64,000 bases of DNA, taken from Gnetum montanum. Taxonomy: Eukaryota > Streptophyta > Gnetopsida > Gnetales > Gnetaceae. The notes below the pieces were generated by a model, which saw nothing but the letters and a program-made list of their open reading frames with translations, had not been told where the DNA came from and ran no database searches. Each line of letters begins with the position of its first letter. The stretch's first letter is position 1. Position numbers and translations under genes: made by a program. Below are positions 49,601-59,988 of the stretch, in pieces. The DNA is taken from contig MNCI01005887.1 of assembly GCA_015680685.1 (NCBI GenBank), positions 515,424 through 579,423 of the forward strand. Reading direction: 5' to 3'.

Positions 49601-51336
49601 AAAAGGGGCCATAAATTCAAGCATAAGATTAAACATAGCAGTCATATGGTAGTGTATGTGCAATATTGCATAAGTTTGTGTATAATATAACAGAGGCCAT
49701 TGACATTCTATGAATATTTCATGAACTCATTTTGACAATGTATATTGTTTTAAAAAATTCACATACTATAAGAAAAGGCAAAAAGATCCATTACATCCAG
49801 GATTTCAACATCAACCAAAAAACAAACTTTATAACAAATAGTCTGGGTTTATATAGCCTGCATCAAATATTTGGCAGCGTCAGTAGTGTAATTAAGCAGG
49901 CCTGATATAGAGCTGGTCTAGAGGGTTTCCCCAGAACTGGAATGACAATGATTGGCTATCGTGTATCAGATATCGTGTTTTTAAATACTGCTACGAGAAC
50001 AATTACCCGCTTTGAATATTCTTGTGAAATCTGCACAATTTTTTAACACACCTTCTCATCAATTTGATAGGCAGACTATTATCATATTTTATGTTTTTAA
50101 GGACACTTTTATGGAAACTGTTAACATAACTTTTAAATTACATCCCTGTGGATACCTGGATACCTATAGGACATATCAGCCATTATCTGTTTATATCTCG
50201 TGTAACTCATGTTTATACCTTAACGGTCAGCCCATATTGCTGGGATAAAAGCACCATGATGACGAAGAAGATGATCCCAGTATAACTCATTGGGATATGA
50301 TAATGATGACCTTAAAGAGTTTCAGTCACTCATCCAATTACGAAAAGGCATAAACAAAGAGCTACACTGTCACAGCGATAACTTGGCAGAGATGCCTATG
50401 CAGAGCATAGAGTATATCCTTTAGATTCATGTGCCTGATTGGTTAGTTTTTGTGACTCTGAGATGTTGGTGTTTTAAACTGCTTTCCAACCTGAAGAAAT
50501 TATTACTCTTTGCTAATTTTTCAAATGGTTTAGAAGTTGGCAAACTTGACCAAAATCAAGTAACATTTTAGCAAATTTGATCACTGGAATAACAATCTAG
50601 GAAAGAAAAACATGGCTAACACCATAGTTTCTGGAAGAAGTAAAATCGTTTGTTTCCATGATAATAAACGTTCTGGCACTATTCCTTTGGCAATCGCAAA
50701 AATTCACACCGCGTCGGATTTCTGATAACAGCAAAATTTTCACGTTTCGTCGTTGTAAAATATATTTCTAACCACTGGAGCGCTACTGCTCTGGGCACTA
50801 CACTGCAACATCCTCCAGAGAAAATAGTTATGAGGAGGAAGACCCTAAAGCTGCAGAGGCTACCTCAGGTGGTGGGCCATAGGGATTCTCGTTGGCATCC
50901 AGCTTGATTATGTCCTGAGGTTTCCTTCCCAGCTTTGCAGACAAAACCTACACACAAACATTTCTTTACATAAAAACATAACGGAATTAAGAACACGACC
51001 AGAATGCACATCAGAGATGTATCGTCTTCCGTGTGAAAGCATACGTTTGAAACAACTAATAACCTCAAATGGCAGAATCGGCTGATACGCATTCAAGTTC
51101 TTCAAATGTGGCCTTATAAACGACTCGCCGGATAACGGAGCTGCGTCCAACGACGGAGCCATGGCCGAAACGGCTGCCTGAACCTTCAAATACCAAGAGA
51201 CCGCTGGTCTAGAAGATGAAGCGCCTTGCTTAATGGAATTTTGGCAAGAAAGGATTTTCGATGCACACGCAGTATTTCGTGCGCAATGATTCAACGAAAA
51301 TTTGTGAAAACGGTCCACGCCTATGGCACTGTCCAT
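40674..51336 (-). CDS. HISN6: Histidinol-phosphate aminotransferase, plastid (nine exons)
   Basis: Catalyses the PLP-dependent transamination of imidazole acetol phosphate to L-histidinol phosphate in plastid histidine synthesis. Exons (minus): 51336-51064, 50947-50864, 48190-48036, 47951-47854, 42092-41984, 41843-41686, 41309-41167, 41073-40933, 40805-40674. All introns have GT/AG ends and every phase fits, giving 430 aa; plant homologues are close to 420. Residues 1 to about 70 look like a transit peptide. Then follow [34 protein letters not shown] (exon 2), GCGADELI (159-166), LTSPNNPDG (231-239), [10 protein letters not shown] (Asp260, Tyr263 as PLP contacts) and TFSKRAG with the PLP lysine Lys290; C-terminal [15 protein letters not shown]. 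The start is the first ATG after an in-frame stop at 51369. Cys177 stands where the family usually has Gly. No frame damage. Confidence 0.95.
42877..43088 (-). repeat. SINE-like repeat, family 1, with 90-bp duplication, in HISN6 intron 4
   Basis: Minus strand: AACAATGAGGTTTTATCTTA start, an A-box-like part, then two 90-bp copies each with the B-box-like CAAGTTTGATTCTAGTGGGC, GAGTTATGATGGATTAAAAA or its relative, and CCTTAAAAGGAGTTTTGG. Only the first copy (minus-strand order) keeps the head. Confidence 0.7.
43218..45770 (-). mobile_element. Decayed Ty1/copia element inside HISN6 intron 4
   Basis: Minus strand, same orientation as the gene. From high to low coordinates: an integrase zinc-region tail ([13 protein letters not shown] near 45540-45500); an integrase core piece with [11 protein letters not shown] (about 45325-45295); the RT catalytic YVDD at 44133-44122; RNase H with [19 protein letters not shown] (about 43660-43600) and SWRATK; and a C terminus [10 protein letters not shown] (about 43310-43280). 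The order gag-integrase-RT-RNase H is that of copia. No LTRs or duplication could be found. Stops, frameshifts and an AAGAAA-rich insertion at 45260-45300 show it is long dead. Confidence 0.85.
47433..47700 (+). repeat. Minisatellite in HISN6 intron 4
   Basis: CATTACATACYCATAATAAT followed by TCCCTTGAAAAAGTTCATCT recurs at 47433, 47497, 47548 and, more diverged, 47636. Spacing is 51-88 bp. It sits about 150 bp from exon 4 on the intron side. The plus-strand open frame across it is a by-product of the repeat. Confidence 0.85.
49485..49565 (-). repeat. tRNA-like repeat (SINE head, family 3) in HISN6 intron 2
   Basis: Minus strand: GTGAATGGCTTGGTTATTAA as A-box region and GCTGGGTTTGATCCTAGATA as B-box region, about 35 bp apart. 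Single copy here; a tRNA pseudogene is the alternative. Confidence 0.45.
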
Positions 51337-52471
51337 AAAGCCGATCGAACTAGAGCCGAATGTCACTCAAAGCAAGCACGATGCACACGCACACTAAAAT
51401 TTCTGGATTACGGCCTGCAATTACCGTCTTGCTTCAAAGCACAGCGCGTCTTCTACGGAGTTCCTCGGTAGCAACACAAGGAACTAGGAACTAGGGTTTG
51501 TGATTTAAACATTATACTGGTCTGTTTCAATCTAATTTCGAAAAGGCCATGCAACCAGTCAAAGTGTCCAGAAACGTTACGCAATTTTATGGTCAGCACA
51601 TGAAACGGTGGGTTCTTCGAGAAAGAAGATCTGCAGGCACCAACGAACAGCGTCTGGCGTCTTGTATATGCATTTACTCTTTTGTGGGTTTTTAAAAAGT
51701 GTCGGAACCTAAAATAAATAAAATATAGCTGCACTTTAAGATTTACAGTTAGAATCAAACTTGGGAAGTAGAATTAAACTTAGGAGCTAGGATTACCAAG
51801 CTAAGACCCATACCACTTAACTAATACTTCATTGTTAATATTTATGAGTTTTTGAAAAATATCAAAACTATTGAAAATCATTGAAGTTGAAAATGTGAAA
51901 GTGAATAGCTCATGATTTAAGTTAATTTGGGGCACCTCTTGAACAATTAATTGCCTTCCAAGGAGATTTGCATTGGAAGCACCATGATGTGTCTCTTTTA
52001 AAATTAACTTTGAAAGTTTGTTAAGGGTGGATTATTTTTTAGCCCCTAATGTAGCACAATGTAAGTGAAGGATTCAATGGTGAAGGATTACTTAGAGGTA
52101 TTACCAAGTGTATATTACTTGAGTAACTGTAGGTATGTGTTGTTGATGCATAAGCATGTTCATTATGACCTTACGGAGGCATTTCCAATTTTAGATTTAA
52201 CTTAATTATGATTAAATTTGCAATTTCAAATGTATTTGCTTCTTGTTTTCAAGATTTTCATGTTAACATAATGGTGCTATGATCAAGCAAGCTTGTACTC
52301 ACTTTTGTTTAGAATTTAGTGACTTAGAGACCATGAGGTCAAGGAAATATAAAATGACAAAAGAGATAGTGTGACTTTACAACTTCTTATATTTGGTAAA
52401 TAAATTGACCATGAATTATTACATAGTTAGATGTTTTTGAATAATTTTGTAATGATAAACATATGATATTG
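51337..52471. other. Upstream region of HISN6 and intergenic sequence
   Basis: 51337 to about 51520 is probably HISN6 5' UTR and promoter; CTAGGGTTT-like words read in plus (ACTAGGGTTTGTG at 51490) resemble the telo-box of plant housekeeping promoters. The rest holds one decayed SINE-like copy (51710-51835) and otherwise nothing recognised. Confidence 0.45.
51710..51835 (-). repeat. SINE-like repeat, family 1, decayed
   Basis: Minus strand begins AACAATGAAGTATTAGTTAA and keeps GTTTAATTCTA and GTTTGATTCTAAC (B-box-like) words. A tail like CTTAAAGTGCAGC follows. Diverged from the clear copy at 33687. Confidence 0.5.
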
Positions 52472-52505
52472 ATAAGCGACGAGTAGACCTTATGCCCAAC
52501 CATAC

Positions 52506-53300
52506 TGATGAGTGGTAAGATACCCCTACACTCAACCATACAAATACGAGTGTTTCACGCACGATCCAATCAAACTCCAAGGACCAAGTGCTTATGCACC
52601 TTAATGGAACACTCAGGGTTAATCAATCGTTGTCTTCCCAAACTTACTTGTATTGTCACGGTTGTATGGTTAAGTAAGCTTGAGGTATATGATTTTTATA
52701 GCTTTTGTATTTTTTTATGTCTTCTGCTAATAAAGGAGAGGGAGAGAGAACTAAGTGGCTAACTTACATTAACTATTCATTAAATAGTTTCTAAATGTTC
52801 CTAACGCCAATATCCATTCCCACTTGTCGTACACATCCTAAACCAGTGCAACACTGCTGGGGTTACCAAACGCTAATTGTTACTGGGTTACCAAACGCTA
52901 CACGCATACTCGAAGCGGTCGTACTGAGTGTATTTAACTAAGGGGGTTGAAGGTTGAGAGAGATATTAATTAACTAGGAAAGTGTTAAATAATCATTAAT
53001 TATTAATTAACTTAATATGTATGCTGCAAGGTTTATCATAAAGTTCGTCTTTATTGTTGTACACAAAATTGTGCTCAGGTACAAATTGCTTGAATAAAGC
53101 CTCGTTCACTTCATGACTCCTACTGTGGGCACACAGAAATAATTCTAACTCTGGAATGACAAAACTCCAAGAGTCTGGCTAAGGGTCTAAATCTAACTAT
53201 TTTGGAACCAAGGGCACCGCCTCTTATTTATAGAAGATGAGGCAGGACACGATATCGCGTGGTGGATGTGATATCGCATGCGTGATATCGCGGTTCATCA
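52506..53300 (-). repeat. 3' LTR of element B
   Basis: 795 bp, TGATGAGTGGTAAGA to CGGTTCATCA (plus strand). TATA box TATTTATA at 53225-53232; GATATC/CGCG words at 53249-53292. The polypurine tract is TACCCCCATGAC at 53301-53312 on the plus strand. Confidence 0.92.
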
Positions 53301-53312
53301 TACCCCCATGAC

Positions 53313-55050
53313 TGAATGAAAACTCGTCCTTGAGTTCCTTACAAAATACTGAGAAGGTATGGGACTATTAACTTGAATGACAACTAATGATGAATGGGAT
53401 GACATGTGAATGGATCAACATTACAATACATGGCAACATTAGTGTTCATGACTACAAGAGTGAACACTATACACAATTGACATCCAGCCTTATTTGGCAA
53501 CTAAGAGAGAAGAGAGAGAGAGAAAGAGAGAAAAGGAGAAGATGTGTTGCTACCAACACCAAGATTGCGCCTTCCATTGTCCATCCATAGCCGCGCCATC
53601 AATCATGTTTCTTGCACAACCATTCCAGCACCAGTCCATCCTGAGTGTTTCCTCCAAGTCTAGTCCATTGCTATATGATTGCCATCTACACACACAACAC
53701 AGTCTCATATGAGCAAGGATAAGTTAATCATAATACAGTTGATACCTTGCCTCGATGTAAGGTCCATTGGCTAAGTTGTGATATGGCCAATACAGATTCT
53801 AGAGATATAACACTGGTGACTACCCAAGGTGTAGGGGTTAAGAAAAATTGAAAAAATTGGACCAAGGCCCCCATGACTAAGAGCGATCCTCCGGTAGCGA
53901 TAAAATGGAAAAAGATAAGGAATAAGAAAGATGGAGAAAAAGAAACAATAGCAACGTTGATAAAATGGATGTCAAAGATGGGAATGAAATAAAAAAAATG
54001 TTGATTGTGGAAATGTTTAAGGGAAAGAAGTTAACTGATGCATCAAATAGGAATGCTAGTGGGTCCTCCCCGAAGCAGGCTCATGCCCTTTATGCCCTAA
54101 CAAACCCACATTCAAAGAGTTCGTAGGCTCTGGAAATGTCATTTGAAAGCAAGAGTTAAAGTCTTAACCACAAGAATTCACCAAAGAGAAAATAATACAT
54201 CAACCAAAATATAGACTACTGATACAACTAGCAATGAAGTGGGAAATGGAGAAAGAATGATGGGAAGAAGAGAATGGAATGGAGTCTTAAGAATAAGGTG
54301 TTATACAACCCCTTGTGTATTTATGGTTAATGTGACTGAGTAGATCTCATTCCAAATCCAGCCTCAACCAATCCACACCCAATGACTTCCCATTAATACA
54401 CTTGGCCAATCCATCCACTTGAAGTAACAAGAATGCTTCCGCCAAAGAGTCAACACCATTCTGAGGAAAACGAGAAAGGGAGAAGTAGGAAGCGAGAAAG
54501 GGCCTTAGTTAGAGGAAACATGTCTATTTAGTTTCATAACCAATGCTTGTAGCCTAGATGATTATTTTGTCCAAGGGGTGTGCTTTGAATTCTCACTGTT
54601 TTTTTTTTTTTANNNNNNNNNNNNNNNNNNNNNNNNNNNNNNNNNNNNNNNNNNNNNNNNNNNNNNNNNNNNNNNNNNNNNNNNNNNNNNNNNNNNNNNN
54701 NNNNNNNNNNNNNNNNNNATGGATGCGTGGATGATGTGAACTCATTACCTGCTATATCAAAAGAACCATACCTTAGTATCAACATTATAACTCAAAGGTA
54801 AAAATCAAACATTAGCAATCAATAGAGTACAGTTCATACCACCATCATGAGCACTTCTTAGGTGACAAATCTAATAAAATAAAAACAACAAACAAAGACA
54901 AAAACAAAAACAAAAGAAAACAACAGAAAAAAACAAAAAGAAAACAGTCACACAAAGAAATAAGAAAGTATAAACGATGTTGCAAAACAAAAACAAGAAA
55001 AATTAAAGAAATTTGTAAAACAAAAATGTGTAAAACAAAAACTTAAAAAA
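53313..55050 (-). other. 3' noncoding region of element B, with a 106-bp gap
   Basis: No gene. Aligns with 15835-17700 of F: shared GGGTCCTCCCCGAAGCAGGC, GGCCCCCATGACTAAGAGC and a T-run next to the gap. The gap (54613-54718, N) begins right at that T-run, which is probably what stopped the assembly. The sequence after about 54840 is A-rich with repeated ACAAAAAC words. Confidence 0.75.
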
Positions 55051-55440
55051 GAACTGAGGGCCTCAAATGGTTAGCAGAGGTGGCCGTCTCCCCCATGACT
55101 GAGTTGGAAGGAGGAGATCTAAAATAGTGAGCATGGTCGTCCCTTCTCAGAGGTAATATGTGCATTGACCGTTCTAAATTCATGGAAGGGTTTAGTCTAT
55201 TGCACATTGACTAACAATCTCTTATCAGGGCTCTCAGGTTTGTATATGGTCATGGCCCCTGAAAGAAAGGTTGCATGAATAATGTAAGGTCCTTCCCACA
55301 ATGTTTGAAATTTTGTTCATTGTGGCACATGTATGGGGTTCCAGTAGAGAACCTTATTGTTGACACATTTTGGCCATTTCATGGAACATGTTGGCATGAT
55401 AAAATTGATTAAAGGTTTTTGCAGTTGGAGAAGTGGCAAG
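55051..55440 (-). pseudogene. Integrase C-terminal remnant of element B
   Basis: The minus strand between about 55410 and 55090 matches 17720-18010 of F: the words GGTCCTTCCCACA, GTTTGTATA..GTCATGGCCCCT and TGTGGCACATGTATGGGGTT are shared. It encodes, with breaks, the segment corresponding to WEGPYVI and GAMMVYKPKS of F. No catalytic residue is included. Homology stops at about 55440. Confidence 0.7.
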
Positions 55441-56119
55441 AATTTCAATTTGTAGAAAAAGAGAAATAACATCTAATTTAAAAAAGAAAGAAAAATGGTC
55501 AGAGAAAGGTTGTTATATCCATTATACAAATCATGTACTCATCGATATATTATTAGCACTTTTTACCAAAGAAGTATTTAGGTATGTAGTTGAAATGGTA
55601 TTTCAAGATCTTCCCATGAATTTCAAAGGCCTGTTCCAGAGTAGGCAGGAATCACACTACCCATAACCCACATCCAAAAAAAAATAGCAGGGGCCTACGA
55701 ATCTTACAATTAAGTAAATAAATGTAAAAATCAAATAATGGCGGCAGGACGCAACAATGGCAAAGATTTTAGGCCTTGCACACGAGCATCACTAACGGCA
55801 ATCCTTCCACACATACTGCTTGCACAAATCCGGCAATACAAATTGAAATCTCGAATTTGCATTTTGTCCTTGCCATTTTGTGTTTCTTTGGTATTTGCAG
55901 TTTCTCCTTTTTCTTCTTCTGCGTCAGATCTGCGCCAATTTCAGATGCATGTTGTACCATATGCATCACACTAGGGCCGATGGCCCTTTGCCGCATCGGA
56001 TCTATGAAAATATTTCGGGGAATGGCAGAAACGGATGGCTGATGGCCCTTTGCCACATCGGATCTAACGTTCCAATGATATGAATGATTTCCTATGTTCT
56101 ATGCAATGCACAAACAACT
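55441..56119. other. Foreign-looking segment inside element B
   Basis: Between integrase and the PBS lie about 680 bp not recognised in A, C, D or F. Part of it (55738-56060) is less AT-rich. GATGGCCCTTTGCCGCATCG and GATGGCCCTTTGCCACATCG occur 62 bp apart, at 55979 and 56041. A minus-strand frame of 95 codons (56056-55772) is open but has no family features. It could be a captured gene fragment, a diverged 5' leader or another insertion. Confidence 0.5.
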
Positions 56120-56141
56120 AAGTCCCCGGCAATGATGCTAA
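56120..56141 (-). promoter_or_regulatory. Primer binding site of element B, CpG-decayed
   Basis: The minus strand reads TTAGCATCATTGCCGGGGAC right after the LTR. Against TTGGCGCCATTGCC, all differences are G-to-A or C-to-T. tRNA-Asp type. Confidence 0.8.
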
Positions 56142-56950
56142 TGATGAGTGGCGAGGTACCCCTACACTCAACCATATGAATACGAGTGTTTCACGCATGA
56201 TCTGGTCGAACTCCAAGGACCAAGTGCTTATGCGCCTTAATGGAACACTCAGGGTTAATCAATCGTTATCTTCCCAAACTTACTTATATTTTCACGGTTG
56301 TATGGTTAAGTAAGCTTGAGGTATATGACTTTTATAGCTTTTGTATTTTTTTATGTCTTCTTCTAATAAAAGAGAGGGAGAGAGAACTAAGTGGCTAACT
56401 TACATTAACTATTCATTAACTAGTTTCGAAATGTTCCTAACACCAGTATCTGTTCCCACTTGCTGTACACATCCTGAACTAGTGCAACTATGCTAGGGTT
56501 ACCAAATGCTAATCGTTACTGGGTTACCAAGAGCTACATGCATGCTCGAAGCGGTCATACTAAGTGTATTTAACTAAGGGGGTTGAAGGTTGAGAGAGAT
56601 ATTAATTAACTAGGAAAGCATTAAATAATCATTAATTACTAATTAGCTTAATCTGTATGTTGTAAGGTTTATCATAAAGTTCGTCTTTATTTCCATACAC
56701 AAAATTATGCTCAAGTACAAATTGCTCGAATAAAGATCCGTTCACTCTATGACTCCTACTATAGGCACACAGAAATAATTGTAACTCTGGAATGACAAAA
56801 CTACAAGAGTTTGGCTAAGGGTCTAAATCTAATTGTTTTGGAACCAAGGGCACCACCTCTTATTTATAGAAGATGAGGCAGAACGCGATATTGCGTATGC
56901 GATATCGTGTGGTGGATGTGATATCGAGTACACGATATCGTGGTTCATCA
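56142..56950 (-). repeat. 5' LTR of element B
   Basis: 809 bp, highly similar to 52506-53300 and sharing its GGTGGATGTGATATCG arrangement. TATA box TATTTATA 56861-56868. It carries one GATATC module more than its partner (GCGATATTGCGTATGCGATA at 56884), which accounts for most of the length difference. Ends TGGTTCATCA, then CATAC. Confidence 0.92.
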
Positions 56951-56955
56951 CATAC

Positions 56956-57790
56956 GAATCACTAAGCATTCACACATGATCTAATCAAATTTTATGGACT
57001 TGTAGCCTTTTAAGTACACTGATCTCTAAGAAGTGAAACTAACCATTGTAATTGTTGTCTTCCCATTTACATTTGTGAAATGCAAAGGTATGGTTAAGTG
57101 CAACTAAGGCATATGATTTTTATCATTCATATTTTTTGTGTTTTAAGTCACCTAAGCATAAAAAATAATGAATAAAATAAAATAATTAAATTACTCATTT
57201 AATATAACTAGCTACACCTAACTAATCCCAACATAAGCATCCATTTCCACTTGTTTTACACATCCTAAACACATTTAACACTATTGGGTTACCAAATGTT
57301 AAGCGTTATTGGGATTACCAAGTGCCAAGCATATGCTCGAAGTGGTTATACTCATGTGCTTAAATAATCACTATTTAATTTAGCTTAATTTATTATTTAA
57401 TTACTTAAAGGATTAAAGGAAATTGCATAAAACATTGAATGCATAAATAAACACTTAATCTATTTCAAAGTACTACAAGGTTTATCAGAAAGCTCGTCTT
57501 TATTGAGGCACACACTATTGTGCTCAAATACAATAGTGCTCGAATAAAGATCTATACACTGTTTAACCCCTATTGTGGGCACTTACAAAAATATTCTAAC
57601 TTTTAAATGACAAAACTACAAAAGCTCCACTACTACTATGACAAAAGATGCTATAAACATGGTAGGTAAGCATGTATTTATAGGTAAAAACAAATACTAC
57701 TTTGATGGGGCCACGTCAAAGCATCAATTCATGCATCAATGGAGCCTAGTTAATGAGGCCTAGTCAACGTAACCAATTTATGATTCATCA
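56956..57790 (-). repeat. 3' LTR of element C, main part
   Basis: The LTR begins at 52477 (CGACGAGTAGACC, decayed TGATGAG), is broken by element B after CCATAC, and resumes here with GAATCACTAAGCATTCACAC, ending TGATTCATCA. Both parts together are 864 bp. It resembles the LTR of D. It lacks the GATATC palindromes; TATTTATA (57673-57680) is followed by CATCAATTCATGCATCAATG instead. TACCCCCACGAC follows as polypurine tract. Confidence 0.85.
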
Positions 57791-58167
57791 TACCCCCACG
57801 ACTGAATGAAAACTCATCCTCAAGTTCTTTACAAATTTTGGAAGGTATGGAATTATTGATTGGAAACATGCATACGACAAACACAATCATCACAACATGA
57901 TTGTGCGCGAGTGTATGGGTACACAATCATTACAAAAGTTTTTGGTGTTTAGGACTACAAAATTGAACACTAGGATAAAATTGATAGACACAATCCCTTT
58001 GATGGCACGAAGATAATGAAGAAGATTAAATGGTCCCAAGCAGTGGAAGCTCCTAAGGTTCCCAAGGACCTTCTCCTGCTTTGTCACATGTGGTGGTTGA
58101 GGCTGGTGTGGTTGTCCTGCTACGGTTGCAAATTTTTATGAAATACAAAAAGCATCCAACAATGCTT

Positions 58168-59172
58168 TCATCTTCTCCTCCTTACTCCTAGGATCATGCA
58201 TGGTCCACGCAGCTTCACCAATGTGGGCTGGAATGGGCACATCCAAGGATAGGGCATTATTGGGAACAACTCCTTTACATTAACAAACCAGGCAACAAAT
58301 TGTTTACATTCGATGTCAAACACCCTTATCACCTTTTGTAGTTCATAGTACTCATTCATTCTTCTTACCAGCTTCTCAGTAGTTGATCTTTGATTAGTGA
58401 ATCTTGCCCTAAGAACTTTGAGTTCAGCATTTGTAGTCTCAAGATTTTGCTTGGTCTCCTTATGGTGCTTGAACTTTACCTTATACAATAAGTACAAGCT
58501 AGCCACTTGTTTCTCTAACTTTGACAATGGTCGTTCGGTAGTCGACATTGCCAAGTTTGCATATTGAAGATTGGCAAGCTCCATGTATTTTTTCATTTGT
58601 TCAATCTACAACTTCTTCATGTGGATCTCTGCTTTTTTGTAGGCATCTACTCCATCAACGATAGATTGCCACACCTCTTTTTCTTATTGTAGTTGCTAAA
58701 GGGTCTCATTAACTTTTGCCTTAGCCATTTGGATGTGTTTTTCATTAACTTATTTATGTAGGCCAACCTGATCTCTGTAGTGGTTCTTGACTCTCTCAAA
58801 TTTGAGTGCCTCATTCTTCTATATGGCAATCTCAATCACAAATTTTTGGCGTAAGGCATGAACTTCCTCCATCAAGAGATTTCTATTTCAGCTGCTAATC
58901 TCCTCAGTTCAGTGTTTACCCTTACTAGCTACTCCTATTATTACTGGATAAATTCTTTTATCTATTGTTTCTGCACATCAACATCCTACAGGTGATGATT
59001 TTCTATGGTCAGCATCTCATTTTTCTAAGCACGTCTAGACTAAGTCTTTTTAAACTAAATATGTCTTAGCCTTGGCCATGAATTAGTCAAAGACGATCCT
59101 TACCATCCTTGCCTCAACATATTTAAGTGTATCTTGAAGCTATTGAAAAGCTTCATCTCTTGTTAGTGTAGG
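58168..59172 (-). pseudogene. Post-pol ORF of C, coiled-coil C-terminal part
   Basis: The last 143 codons are open: YMELANLQYANLAMSTTERP, LSKLEKQVASLYLLYKVKFK, then a Lys/Glu/Asn-rich segment, LVRRMNEYYELQKVIRVFDI and FPIMPYPWMCPFQPTLVKLR near the end. Upstream (59170-58600) the frame is broken but still rich in Lys, Glu and Leu, with heptad-like spacing. Element G has the same block order at 27230-28115. The final residues differ from G by a frame change near 58200. Probably an intracellular, self-associating protein; no signal peptide or membrane segment is seen in this part. Confidence 0.68.
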
Positions 59173-59177
59173 GTTGA

Positions 59178-59983
59178 TGATGAGTGGCGAGGTACCCCTA
59201 CACTCAACAATACGAATACGAGCGTGTACGCGTGATCCGGTCGAACTCCGTAGACTAAATGCCTAAACGCCACAAGGAACACTTGGGGTTAATCGTTCGT
59301 TGTCTTCCCAGGCTTGCTTGTATGTGTCATGGTGTATGGTTAACCAAGTTCGAGGTATATGATTTTTTTGGTATTTTTTGGTTTATCTCCTAAGCTATGA
59401 GGGAAAGGGTTGAGAAACTAACTAACCCTAACTAATGTCCTAAGTCTAAATTAACTATCGTCAGCATCCGTTCCCACTTACCGGACACACCCTGAACTAT
59501 GCAACTGTTGCTAGCAAACGCTAATCGTTACTGGGATCACCACACGTAACGCAAGTGCTCGAAGTGGTCGTACTGAGGCACCTATATAGCCTAAGTGTGA
59601 TAAGCAGTTGATTCCTTGACTAGCCGTACACATCCGTCGATGCTCGTAATCAAGTCGTACTCGTGCGCACTAGGAAAGCAATAAATAACAACAAAATTAA
59701 ACCATGTACTACAAGGTTTATCCAATCAAGTTCGTCTTTATTACCGTACACAACTTGTGTTCAGGTTACAAAGTTACTCGAATAAAGAGCCGTTCACTCT
59801 AGGACTCCTACTATGGGCACATGGGAAATTAATCTAACTCTGGAGTGTTCAAACTGCCAGAGCTTCGCTACTTCTAGCCAGGATTGGGAAATGAAGGGAG
59901 TGCCACCTCTTATTTATAGATATGGCAGCGGACCGCGATATCGCGTACGCGATATCGCGACTTGTGCATATCGCGTCTCATCA
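59178..59983 (-). repeat. Solo LTR with target duplication GTTGA
   Basis: 806 bp, TGATGAGTGGCGAGG to GCGTCTCATCA, flanked by GTTGA at 59173-59177 and 59984-59988. No PBS, polypurine tract or interior adjoins it, so it is the product of recombination between two LTRs. It is closest to the LTR of element A (shared leader and GACGCGATATGCAC-type start) and the best-preserved member here. Inserted in the coiled-coil ORF of C. Confidence 0.93.
59911..59959 (-). promoter_or_regulatory. U3 promoter of the solo LTR: perfect 26-bp palindrome and TATA box
   Basis: 59934-59959 is CGCGATATCGCG, then TA, then CGCGATATCGCG again: two identical palindromes forming one larger perfect palindrome. TATAAATA (minus strand, 59918-59911) lies 15 bp downstream. 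All CG steps are intact here, whereas most other LTRs show CA or TG at some of them. Confidence 0.7.
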
Positions 59984-59988
59984 GTTGA

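Larger units (their letters stand above)
52506..56950 (-). mobile_element. Element B: internally deleted Athila-like copy, duplication CATAC
   Basis: Both LTRs are complete (56142-56950 and 52506-53300). CATAC flanks the element at 52501-52505 and 56951-56955. The interior is only 2.8 kb: PBS, about 680 bp of unrelated sequence, the end of integrase and the 3' noncoding region. Gag, protease, RT and RNase H are missing, so it depends on other elements or arose by deletion. It sits inside the 3' LTR of element C. A 106-bp gap lies at 54613-54718. Confidence 0.92.
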
